A DNA stretch of 64,000 nucleotides from positions 30,852,576-30,916,575 of the forward strand of contig NC_053043.1 in assembly GCF_003473485.1 (NCBI RefSeq). Direction: 5' to 3'. This stretch comes from Medicago truncatula. Lineage: Eukaryota > Streptophyta > Magnoliopsida > Fabales > Fabaceae. Position 1 is the stretch's first letter. Every line of letters begins with the position of its first letter. The translations under genes were made by a program, and so were the position numbers. The notes under the pieces are model-generated. The model did no database searches. It had not been told where the DNA came from and was given only the letters and a program-made list of their open reading frames with translations. This document shows, piece after piece, positions 38,576 through 50,600 of the stretch.

Positions 38576-40364
38576 TTTTGCCAAAATTTCGTGTTCTTTT
38601 TGTTAATTAGCGTAATTTTACGTCGTTTTTGAAAAATAAACTTCGATTGTATTTCATTTTTTCCGTTAATTTACGCTACCTAACACTCTATTAGTTAATT
38701 AATTAGCGTAGTTTGACGTCTTTTTTGAAAAATAAATTAGAAATGCATATATACAATTACAACGCTTTACTCTCAGGTGCGATCATACCAGCACTAATGC
38801 ACCGGATCCCATCAGAACTCCGCAGTTAAGCGTGCTTGGGCGAGAGTAGTACTAGGATGGGTGACCTCCTGGGAAGTCCTTGTGTTGCACCTCTTTTTGC
38901 CAAAATTTCGTGTTCTTTTGTTAATTAGCGTAATTTTACGTCGTTTTTGAAAAATAAACTTCGATTGTATTTCATTTTTTCCGTTAATTTACGCTACCTA
39001 ACACTCTATTAGTTAATTAATTAGCGTAGTTTGACGTCTTTTTTGAAAAATAAATTAGAAATGCATATATACAATTACAACGCTTTACTCTCAGGTGCGA
39101 TCATACCAGCACTAATGCACCGGATCCCATCAGAACTCCGCAGTTAAGCGTGCTTGGGCGAGAGTAGTACTAGGATGGGTGACCTCCTGGGAAGTCCTTG
39201 TGTTGCACCTCTTTTTGCCAAAATTTCGTGTTCTTTTTGTTAATTAGCGTAATTTTACGTCGTTTTTGAAAAATAAACTTCGATTGTATTTCATTTTTTC
39301 CGTTAATTTACGCTACCTAACACTCTATTAGTTAATTAATTAGCGTAGTTTGACGTCTTTTTTGAAAAATAAATTAGAAATGCATATATACAATTACAAC
39401 GCTTTACTCTCAGGTGCGATCATACCAGCACTAATGCACCGGATCCCATCAGAACTCCGCAGTTAAGCGTGCTTGGGCGAGAGTAGTACTAGGATGGGTG
39501 ACCTCCTGGGAAGTCCTTGTGTTGCACCTCTTTTTGCCAAAATTTCGTGTTCTTTTTGTTAATTAGCGTAATTTTACGTCGTTTTGAAAATAAACTTCGA
39601 TTGTATTTCATTTTTTCCGTTAATTTACGCTACCTAACACTCTATTAGTTAATTAATTAGCGTAGTTTGACGTCTTTTTTGAAAAATAAATTAGAAATGC
39701 ATATATACAATTACAACGCTTTACTCTCAGGTGCGATCATACCAGCACTAATGCACCGGATCCCATCAGAACTCCGCAGTTAAGCGTGCTTGGGCGAGAG
39801 TAGTACTAGGATGGGTGACCTCCTGGGAAGTCCTTGTGTTGCACCTCTTTTTGCCAAAATTTCGTGTTCTTTTTGTTAATTAGCGTAATTTTACGTCGTT
39901 TTTGAAAAATAAACTTCGATTGTATTTCATTTTTTCCGTTAATTTACGCTACCTAACACTCTATTAGTTAATTAATTAGCGTAGTTTGACGTCTTTTTTG
40001 AAAAATAAATTAGAAATGCATATATACAATTACAACGCTTTACTCTCAGGTGCGATCATACCAGCACTAATGCACCGGATCCCATCAGAACTCCGCAGTT
40101 AAGCGTGCTTGGGCGAGAGTAGTACTAGGATGGGTGACCTCCTGGGAAGTCCTTGTGTTGCACCTCTTTTTGCCAAAATTTCGTGTTCTTTTGTTAATTA
40201 GCGTAATTTTACGTCGTTTTTGAAAAATAAACTTCGATTGTATTTCATTTTTTCCGTTAATTTACGCTACCTAACACTCTATTAGTTAATTAATTAGCGT
40301 AGTTTGACGTCTTTTTGAAAAATAAATTAGAAATGCATATATACAATTACAACGCTTTACTCTC

Positions 40365-40483
40365 AGGTGCGATCATACCAGCACTAATGCACCGGATCCA
40401 TCAGAACTCCGCAGTTAAGCGTGCTTGGGCGAGAGTAGTACTAGGATGGGTGACCTCCTGGGAAGTCCTTGTGTTGCACCTCT
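40365..40483 (+). rRNA. 5S gene 134, 119 nt (CCC to CC)
   Basis: One C is missing at gene positions 34-36. The spacer before it also has two shortened T-runs. The shift opens a spurious frame at 40,315-40,518. Confidence 0.9.
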
Positions 40484-43400
40484 TTTTGCCAAAATTTCGT
40501 GTTCTTTTTGTTAATTAGCGTAATTTTACGTCGTTTTTGAAAAATAAACTTCGATTGTATTTCATTTTTTCCGTTAATTTACGCTACCTAACACTCTATT
40601 AGTTAATTAATTAGCGTAGTTTGACGTCTTTTTTGAAAAATAAATTAGAAATGCATATATACAATTACAACGCTTTACTCTCAGGTGCGATCATACCAGC
40701 ACTAATGCACCGGATCCCATCAGAACTCCGCAGTTAAGCGTGCTTGGGCGAGAGTAGTACTAGGATGGGTGACCTCCTGGGAAGTCCTTGTGTTGCACCT
40801 CTTTTTGCCAAAATTTCGTGTTCTTTTTGTTAATTAGCGTAATTTTACGTCGTTTTTGAAAAATAAACTTCGATTGTATTTCATTTTTTCCGTTAATTTA
40901 CGCTACCTAACACTCTATTAGTTAATTAATTAGCGTAGTTTGACGTCTTTTTTGAAAAATAAATTAGAAATGCATATATACAATTACAACGCTTTACTCT
41001 CAGGTGCGATCATACCAGCACTAATGCACCGGATCCCATCAGAACTCCGCAGTTAAGCGTGCTTGGGCGAGAGTAGTACTAGGATGGGTGACCTCCTGGG
41101 AAGTCCTTGTGTTGCACCTCTTTTTGCCAAAATTTCGTGTTCTTTTTGTTAATTAGCGTAATTTTACGTCGTTTTTGAAAAATAAACTTCGATTGTATTT
41201 CATTTTTTCCGTTAATTTACGCTACCTAACACTCTATTAGTTAATTAATTAGCGTAGTTTGACGTCTTTTTGAAAAATAAATTAGAAATGCATATATACA
41301 ATTACAACGCTTTACTCTCAGGTGCGATCATACCAGCACTAATGCACCGGATCCCATCAGAACTCCGCAGTTAAGCGTGCTTGGGCGAGAGTAGTACTAG
41401 GATGGGTGACCTCCTGGGAAGTCCTTGTGTTGCACCTCTTTTTGCCAAAATTTCGTGTTCTTTTTGTTAATTAGCGTAATTTTACGTCGTTTTTGAAAAA
41501 TAAACTTCGATTGTATTTCATTTTTTCCGTTAATTTACGCTACCTAACACTCTATTAGTTAATTAATTAGCGTAGTTTGACGTCTTTTTTGAAAAATAAA
41601 TTAGAAATGCATATATACAATTACAACGCTTTACTCTCAGGTGCGATCATACCAGCACTAATGCACCGGATCCCATCAGAACTCCGCAGTTAAGCGTGCT
41701 TGGGCGAGAGTAGTACTAGGATGGGTGACCTCCTGGGAAGTCCTTGTGTTGCACCTCTTTTTGCCAAAATTTCGTGTTCTTTTTGTTAATTAGCGTAATT
41801 TTACGTCGTTTTTGAAAATAAACTTCGATTGTATTTCATTTTTTCCGTTAATTTACGCTACCTAACACTCTATTAGTTAATTAATTAGCGTAGTTTGACG
41901 TCTTTTTTGAAAAATAAATTAGAAATGCATATATACAATTACAACGCTTTACTCTCAGGTGCGATCATACCAGCACTAATGCACCGGATCCCATCAGAAC
42001 TCCGCAGTTAAGCGTGCTTGGGCGAGAGTAGTACTAGGATGGGTGACCTCCTGGGAAGTCCTTGTGTTGCACCTCTTTTTGCCAAAATTTCGTGTTCTTT
42101 TTGTTAATTAGCGTAATTTTACGTCGTTTTTGAAAAATAAACTTCGATTGTATTTCATTTTTTCCGTTAATTTACGCTACCTAACACTCTATTAGTTAAT
42201 TAATTAGCGTAGTTTGACGTCTTTTTTGAAAAATAAATTAGAAATGCATATATACAATTACAACGCTTTACTCTCAGGTGCGATCATACCAGCACTAATG
42301 CACCGGATCCCATCAGAACTCCGCAGTTAAGCGTGCTTGGGCGAGAGTAGTACTAGGATGGGTGACCTCCTGGGAAGTCCTTGTGTTGCACCTCTTTTTG
42401 CCAAAATTTCGTGTTCTTTTTGTTAATTAGCGTAATTTTACGTCGTTTTTGAAAAATAAACTTCGATTGTATTTCATTTTTTCCGTTAATTTACGCTACC
42501 TAACACTCTATTAGTTAATTAATTAGCGTAGTTTGACGTCTTTTTTGAAAAATAAATTAGAAATGCATATATACAATTACAACGCTTTACTCTCAGGTGC
42601 GATCATACCAGCACTAATGCACCGGATCCCATCAGAACTCCGCAGTTAAGCGTGCTTGGGCGAGAGTAGTACTAGGATGGGTGACCTCCTGGGAAGTCCT
42701 TGTGTTGCACCTCTTTTTGCCAAAATTTCGTGTTCTTTTTGTTAATTAGCGTAATTTTACGTCGTTTTTGAAAATAAACTTCGATTGTATTTCATTTTTT
42801 CCGTTAATTTACGCTACCTAACACTCTATTAGTTAATTAATTAGCGTAGTTTGACGTCTTTTTTGAAAATAAATTAGAAATGCATATATACAATTACAAC
42901 GCTTTACTCTCAGGTGCGATCATACCAGCACTAATGCACCGGATCCCATCAGAACTCCGCAGTTAAGCGTGCTTGGGCGAGAGTAGTACTAGGATGGGTG
43001 ACCTCCTGGGAAGTCCTTGTGTTGCACCTCTTTTTGCCAAAATTTCGTGTTCTTTTGTTAATTAGCGTAATTTTACGTCGTTTTTGAAAAATAAACTTCG
43101 ATTGTATTTCATTTTTTCCGTTAATTTACGCTACCTAACACTCTATTAGTTAATTAATTAGCGTAGTTTGACGTCTTTTTTGAAAAATAAATTAGAAATG
43201 CATATATACAATTACAACGCTTTACTCTCAGGTGCGATCATACCAGCACTAATGCACCGGATCCCATCAGAACTCCGCAGTTAAGCGTGCTTGGGCGAGA
43301 GTAGTACTAGGATGGGTGACCTCCTGGGAAGTCCTTGTGTTGCACCTCTTTTTGCCAAAATTTCGTGTTCTTTTTGTTAATTAGCGTAATTTTACGTCGT

Positions 43401-44499
43401 TTTTGAAAAATAAACTTCGATTGTATTTCATTTTTCCGTTAATTTACGCTACCTAACACTCTATTAGTTAATTAATTAGCGTAGTTTGACGTCTTTTTTG
43501 AAAAATAATTAGAAATGCATATATACAATTACAACGCTTTACTCTCAGGTGCGATCATACCAGCACTAATGCACCGGATCCCATCAGAACTCCGCAGTTA
43601 AGCGTGCTTGGGCGAGAGTAGTACTAGGATGGGTGACCTCCTGGGAAGTCCTTGTGTTGCACCTCTTTTTGCCAAAATTTCGTGTTCTTTTTGTTAATTA
43701 GCGTAATTTTACGTCGTTTTTGAAAAATAAACTTCGATTGTATTTCATTTTTTCCGTTAATTTACGCTACCTAACACTCTATTAGTTAATTAATTAGCGT
43801 AGTTTGACGTCTTTTTTGAAAATAAATTAGAAATGCATATATACAATTACAACGCTTTACTCTCAGGTGCGATCATACCAGCACTAATGCACCGGATCCC
43901 ATCAGAACTCCGCAGTTAAGCGTGCTTGGGCGAGAGTAGTACTAGGATGGGTGACCTCCTGGGAAGTCCTTGTGTTGCACCTCTTTTTGCCAAAATTTCG
44001 TGTTCTTTTGTTAATTAGCGTAATTTTACGTCGTTTTTGAAAAATAACTTCGATTGTATTTCATTTTTTCCGTTAATTTACGCTACCTAACACTCTATTA
44101 GTTAATTAATTAGCGTAGTTTGACGTCTTTTTTGAAAAATAAATTAGAAATGCATATATACAATTACAACGCTTTACTCTCAGGTGCGATCATACCAGCA
44201 CTAATGCACCGGATCCCATCAGAACTCCGCAGTTAAGCGTGCTTGGGCGAGAGTAGTACTAGGATGGGTGACCTCCTGGGAAGTCCTTGTGTTGCACCTC
44301 TTTTTGCCAAAATTTCGTGTTCTTTTTGTTAATTAGCGTAATTTTACGTCGTTTTTGAAAAATAAACTTCGATTGTATTTCATTTTTTCCGTTAATTTAC
44401 GCTACCTAACACTCTATTAGTTAATTAATTAGCGTAGTTTGACGTCTTTTTTGAAAAATAAATTAGAAATGCATATATACAATTACACGTTTTACTCTC

Positions 44500-44617
44500 A
44501 GGTGCGATCATACAGCACTAATGCACCGGATCCCATCAGAACTCCGCAGTTAAGCGTGCTTGGGCGAGAGTAGTACTAGGATGGTGACCTCCTGGGAAGT
44601 CCTTGTGTTGCACCTCT
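44500..44617 (+). rRNA. 5S gene 147, 118 nt with altered -11 region
   Basis: Two single bases are missing: a C in ATACCAGC and a G in GGATGGGTG, the latter inside the C box. Upstream, TTACACGTTTTAC replaces TTACAACGCTTTAC, so the usual GC near -11 reads GT. It is the most divergent full-span copy seen, and could be a decaying gene or a badly called stretch. Confidence 0.85.
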
Positions 44618-44814
44618 TTTTGCCAAAATTTCGTGTTCTTTTTGTTAATTAGCGTAATTTTACGTCGTTTTTGAAAAATAAACTTCGATTGTATTTCATT
44701 TTTTCCGTTAATTTACGCTACCTAACACTCTATTAGTTAATTAATTAGCGTAGTTTGACGTCTTTTTGAAAAATAAATTAGAAATGCATATATACAATTA
44801 CGCGTTTTACTCTC

Positions 44815-44934
44815 AGGTGCGATCATACCAGCACTAATGCACCGGATCCCATCAGAACTCCGCAGTTAAGCGTGCTTGGGCGAGAGTAGTACTAGGATGG
44901 GTGACCTCCTGGGAAGTCCTTGTGTTGCACCTCT
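44815..44934 (+). rRNA. 5S gene 148, altered -11 region
   Basis: The gene body is consensus. Just upstream, TTACGCGTTTTAC (44,799-44,811) replaces TTACAACGCTTTAC, one base shorter and with GT at the usual GC position. It lies one unit from gene 147, which has a related change. Confidence 0.93.
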
Positions 44935-45447
44935 TTTTGCCAAAATTTCGTGTTCTTTTTGTTAATTAGCGTAATTTTACGTCGTTTTTGAAAAATAAAC
45001 TTCGATTGTATTTCATTTTTTCCGTTAATTTACGCTACCTAACACTCTATTAGTTAATTAATTAGCGTAGTTTGACGTCTTTTTTGAAAAATAAATTAGA
45101 AATGCATATATACAATTACAACGCTTTACTCTCAGGTGCGATCATACCAGCACTAATGCACCGGATCCCATCAGAACTCCGCAGTTAAGCGTGCTTGGGC
45201 GAGAGTAGTACTAGGATGGGTGACCTCCTGGGAAGTCCTTGTGTTGCACCTCTTTTTGCCAAATTTCGTGTTCTTTTGTTAATTAGCGTAATTTTACGTC
45301 GTTTTTGAAAAATAAACTTCGATTGTATTCATTTTTTCCGTTAATTTACGCTACCTAACACTCTATTAGTTAATTAATTAGCGTAGTTTGACGTCTTTTT
45401 GAAAATAAATTAGAAATGCATATATACAATTACAACGCTTTACTCTC

Positions 45448-45566
45448 AGGTGCGATCATACCAGCACTAATGCACCGGATCCATCAGAACTCCGCAGTTA
45501 AGCGTGCTTGGGCGAGAGTAGTACTAGGATGGGTGACCTCCTGGGAAGTCCTTGTGTTGCACCTCT
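45448..45566 (+). rRNA. 5S gene 150, 119 nt (CCC to CC)
   Basis: It has the recurrent one-C loss at positions 34-36. The spacer before it has five one-base losses, the most in the window, and the one after has four single-base length changes. Confidence 0.9.
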
Positions 45567-46082
45567 TTTTGCCAAATTTCGTGTTCTTTTGTTAATTAGC
45601 GTAATTTTACGTCGTTTTTGAAAATAAACTTCGATTGTATTTCATTTTTTTCCGTTAATTTACGCTACCTAACACTCTATTAGTTAATTAATTAGCGTAG
45701 TTTGACGTCTTTTTTGAAAAATAAATTAGAAATGCATATATACAATTACAACGCTTTACTCTCAGGTGCGATCATACCAGCACTAATGCACCGGATCCCA
45801 TCAGAACTCCGCAGTTAAGCGTGCTTGGGCGAGAGTAGTACTAGGATGGGTGACCTCCTGGGAAGTCCTTGTGTTGCACCTCTTTTTGCCAAAATTTCGT
45901 GTTCTTTTTGTTAATTAGCGTAATTTTACGTCGTTTTTGAAAAATAAACTTCGATTGTATTTCATTTTTTCCGTTAATTTACGCTACCTAACACTCTATT
46001 AGTTAATTAATTAGCGTAGTTTGACGTCTTTTTTGAAAAATAAATTAGAAATGCATATATACAATTACAACGCTTTACTCTC

Positions 46083-46201
46083 AGGTGCGATCATACCAGC
46101 ACTAATGCACCGGATCCCATCAGAACTCCGCAGTTAAGCGTGCTTGGCGAGAGTAGTACTAGGATGGGTGACCTCCTGGGAAGTCCTTGTGTTGCACCTC
46201 T
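46083..46201 (+). rRNA. 5S gene 152, 119 nt (GGG to GG)
   Basis: TGCTTGGCGAG replaces TGCTTGGGCGAG at gene positions 64-66, between the A box and the intermediate element. The spacing of the internal promoter would change by one base if this is real. Confidence 0.9.
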
Positions 46202-46400
46202 TTTTGCCAAAATTTCGTGTTCTTTTTGTTAATTAGCGTAATTTTACGTCGTTTTTGAAAAATAAACTTCGATTGTATTTCATTTTTTCCGTTAATTTAC
46301 GCTACCTAACACTCTATTAGTTAATTAATTAGCGTAGTTTGACGTCTTTTTTGAAAAATAAATTAGAAATGCATATATACAATTACAACGCTTTACTCTC

Positions 46401-46519
46401 AGGTGCGATCATACCAGCACTAATGCACCGGATCCATCAGAACTCCGCAGTTAAGCGTGCTTGGGCGAGAGTAGTACTAGGATGGGTGACCTCCTGGGAA
46501 GTCCTTGTGTTGCACCTCT
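46401..46519 (+). rRNA. 5S gene 153, 119 nt (CCC to CC)
   Basis: It has the recurrent one-C loss at positions 34-36, opening a spurious frame at 46,339-46,554. The spacer after it is one A short. Confidence 0.9.
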
Positions 46520-46717
46520 TTTTGCCAAAATTTCGTGTTCTTTTTGTTAATTAGCGTAATTTTACGTCGTTTTTGAAAATAAACTTCGATTGTATTTCAT
46601 TTTTTCCGTTAATTTACGCTACCTAACACTCTATTAGTTAATTAATTAGCGTAGTTTGACGTCTTTTTTGAAAAATAAATTAGAAATGCATATATACAAT
46701 TACGTCGTTTTACTCTC

Positions 46718-46837
46718 AGGTGCGATCATACCAGCACTAATGCACCGGATCCCATCAGAACTCCGCAGTTAAGCGTGCTTGGGCGAGAGTAGTACTAGGA
46801 TGGGTGACCTCCTGGGAAGTCCTTGTGTTGCACCTCT
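46718..46837 (+). rRNA. 5S gene 154, altered -11 region
   Basis: The gene body is consensus. Upstream, TTACGTCGTTTTAC (46,700-46,713) replaces TTACAACGCTTTAC at equal length, three substitutions within five bases. The new text matches TTACGTCGTTTTT found elsewhere in every long spacer, which suggests conversion from within the spacer or local misassembly. Confidence 0.93.
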
Positions 46838-47673
46838 TTTTGCCAAAATTTCGTGTTCTTTTTGTTAATTAGCGTAATTTTACGTCGTTTTTGAAAAATA
46901 AACTTCGATTGTATTTCATTTTTTCCGTTAATTTACGCTACCTAACACTCTATTAGTTAATTAATTAGCGTAGTTTGACGTCTTTTTTGAAAAATAAATT
47001 AGAAATGCATATATACAATTACAACGCTTTACTCTCAGGTGCGATCATACCAGCACTAATGCACCGGATCCCATCAGAACTCCGCAGTTAAGCGTGCTTG
47101 GGCGAGAGTAGTACTAGGATGGGTGACCTCCTGGGAAGTCCTTGTGTTGCACCTCTTTTTGCCAAAATTTCGTGTTCTTTTTGTTAATTAGCGTAATTTT
47201 ACGTCGTTTTTGAAAAATAAACTTCGATTGTATTTCATTTTTTCCGTTAATTTACGCTACCTAACACTCTATTAGTTAATTAATTAGCGTAGTTTGACGT
47301 CTTTTTTGAAAAATAAATTAGAAATGCATATATACAATTACAACGCTTTACTCTCAGGTGCGATCATACCAGCACTAATGCACCGGATCCCATCAGAACT
47401 CCGCAGTTAAGCGTGCTTGGGCGAGAGTAGTACTAGGATGGGTGACCTCCTGGGAAGTCCTTGTGTTGCACCTCTTTTTGCCAAAATTTCGTGTTCTTTT
47501 TGTTAATTAGCGTAATTTTACGTCGTTTTGAAAAATAAACTTCGATTGTATTTCATTTTTTCCGTTAATTTACGCTACCTAACACTCTATTAGTTAATTA
47601 ATTAGCGTAGTTTGACGTCTTTTTTGAAAAATAAATTAGAAATGCATATATACAATTACAACGCTTTACTCTC

Positions 47674-50600
47674 AGGTGCGATCATACCAGCACTAATGCA
47701 CCGGATCCCATCAGAACTCCGCAGTTAAGCGTGCTTGGGCGAGAGTAGTACTAGGATGGGTGACCTCCTGGGAAGTCCTTGTGTTGCACCTCTTTTTGCC
47801 AAAATTTCGTGTTCTTTTTGTTAATTAGCGTAATTTTACGTCGTTTTTGAAAAATAAACTTCGATTGTATTTCATTTTTTCCGTTAATTTACGCTACCTA
47901 ACACTCTATTAGTTAATTAATTAGCGTAGTTTGACGTCTTTTTTGAAAAATAAATTAGAAATGCATATATACAATTACAACGCTTTACTCTCAGGTGCGA
48001 TCATACCAGCACTAATGCACCGGATCCCATCAGAACTCCGCAGTTAAGCGTGCTTGGGCGAGAGTAGTACTAGGATGGGTGACCTCCTGGGAAGTCCTTG
48101 TGTTGCACCTCTTTTTGCCAAAATTTCGTGTTCTTTTTGTTAATTAGCGTAATTTTACGTCGTTTTTGAAAAATAAACTTCGATTGTATTTCATTTTTTC
48201 CGTTAATTTACGCTACCTAACACTCTATTAGTTAATTAATTAGCGTAGTTTGACGTCTTTTTTGAAAAATAAATTAGAAATGCATATATACAATTACAAC
48301 GCTTTACTCTCAGGTGCGATCATACCAGCACTAATGCACCGGATCCCATCAGAACTCCGCAGTTAAGCGTGCTTGGGCGAGAGTAGTACTAGGATGGGTG
48401 ACCTCCTGGGAAGTCCTTGTGTTGCACCTCTTTTTGCCAAAATTTCGTGTTCTTTTTGTTAATTAGCGTAATTTTACGTCGTTTTTGAAAAATAAACTTC
48501 GATTGTATTTCATTTTTTCCGTTAATTTACGCTACCTAACACTCTATTAGTTAATTAATTAGCGTAGTTTGACGTCTTTTTTGAAAAATAAATTAGAAAT
48601 GCATATATACAATTACAACGCTTTACTCTCAGGTGCGATCATACCAGCACTAATGCACCGGATCCCATCAGAACTCCGCAGTTAAGCGTGCTTGGGCGAG
48701 AGTAGTACTAGGATGGGTGACCTCCTGGGAAGTCCTTGTGTTGCACCTCTTTTTGCCAAAATTTCGTGTTCTTTTTGTTAATTAGCGTAATTTTACGTCG
48801 TTTTTGAAAAATAAACTTCGATTGTATTTCATTTTTTCCGTTAATTTACGCTACCTAACACTCTATTAGTTAATTAATTAGCGTAGTTTGACGTCTTTTT
48901 TGAAAAATAAATTAGAAATGCATATATACAATTACAACGCTTTACTCTCAGGTGCGATCATACCAGCACTAATGCACCGGATCCCATCAGAACTCCGCAG
49001 TTAAGCGTGCTTGGGCGAGAGTAGTACTAGGATGGGTGACCTCCTGGGAAGTCCTTGTGTTGCACCTCTTTTTGCCAAAATTTCGTGTTCTTTTTGTTAA
49101 TTAGCGTAATTTTACGTCGTTTTTGAAAAATAAACTTCGATTGTATTTCATTTTTTCCGTTAATTTACGCTACCTAACACTCTATTAGTTAATTAATTAG
49201 CGTAGTTTGACGTCTTTTTTGAAAAATAAATTAGAAATGCATATATACAATTACAACGCTTTACTCTCAGGTGCGATCATACCAGCACTAATGCACCGGA
49301 TCCCATCAGAACTCCGCAGTTAAGCGTGCTTGGGCGAGAGTAGTACTAGGATGGGTGACCTCCTGGGAAGTCCTTGTGTTGCACCTCTTTTTGCCAAAAT
49401 TTCGTGTTCTTTTTGTTAATTAGCGTAATTTTACGTCGTTTTTGAAAAATAAACTTCGATTGTATTTCATTTTTTCCGTTAATTTACGCTACCTAACACT
49501 CTATTAGTTAATTAATTAGCGTAGTTTGACGTCTTTTTTGAAAAATAAATTAGAAATGCATATATACAATTACAACGCTTTACTCTCAGGTGCGATCATA
49601 CCAGCACTAATGCACCGGATCCCATCAGAACTCCGCAGTTAAGCGTGCTTGGGCGAGAGTAGTACTAGGATGGGTGACCTCCTGGGAAGTCCTTGTGTTG
49701 CACCTCTTTTTGCCAAAATTTCGTGTTCTTTTTGTTAATTAGCGTAATTTTACGTCGTTTTTGAAAAATAAACTTCGATTGTATTTCATTTTTTCCGTTA
49801 ATTTACGCTACCTAACACTCTATTAGTTAATTAATTAGCGTAGTTTGACGTCTTTTTTGAAAAATAAATTAGAAATGCATATATACAATTACAACGCTTT
49901 ACTCTCAGGTGCGATCATACCAGCACTAATGCACCGGATCCCATCAGAACTCCGCAGTTAAGCGTGCTTGGGCGAGAGTAGTACTAGGATGGGTGACCTC
50001 CTGGGAAGTCCTTGTGTTGCACCTCTTTTTGCCAAAATTTCGTGTTCTTTTTGTTAATTAGCGTAATTTTACGTCGTTTTTGAAAAATAAACTTCGATTG
50101 TATTTCATTTTTTCCGTTAATTTACGCTACCTAACACTCTATTAGTTAATTAATTAGCGTAGTTTGACGTCTTTTTTGAAAAATAAATTAGAAATGCATA
50201 TATACAATTACAACGCTTTACTCTCAGGTGCGATCATACCAGCACTAATGCACCGGATCCCATCAGAACTCCGCAGTTAAGCGTGCTTGGGCGAGAGTAG
50301 TACTAGGATGGGTGACCTCCTGGGAAGTCCTTGTGTTGCACCTCTTTTTGCCAAAATTTCGTGTTCTTTTTGTTAATTAGCGTAATTTTACGTCGTTTTT
50401 GAAAAATAAACTTCGATTGTATTTCATTTTTTCCGTTAATTTACGCTACCTAACACTCTATTAGTTAATTAATTAGCGTAGTTTGACGTCTTTTTTGAAA
50501 AATAAATTAGAAATGCATATATACAATTACAACGCTTTACTCTCAGGTGCGATCATACCAGCACTAATGCACCGGATCCCATCAGAACTCCGCAGTTAAG

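Larger units (their letters stand above)
37504..47475 (+). rRNA. 5S genes 125-156, indel-rich long units
   Basis: Starts: 37504, 37820, 38139, 38456, 38775, 39093, 39412, 39729, 40048, 40365, 40683, 41002, 41320, 41639, 41957, 42276, 42595, 42912, 43230, 43547, 43865, 44182, 44500, 44815, 45134, 45448, 45764, 46083, 46401, 46718, 47037, 47356. Twenty of the 32 intervals differ from 319 bp, against 5 of 41 in the section before and 6 of 50 after. Almost all changes are one-base losses in A, T, C or G runs; the one gain is T7 at 45,645-45,651. Five genes here have one- or two-base losses and are listed separately. Confidence 0.96.
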
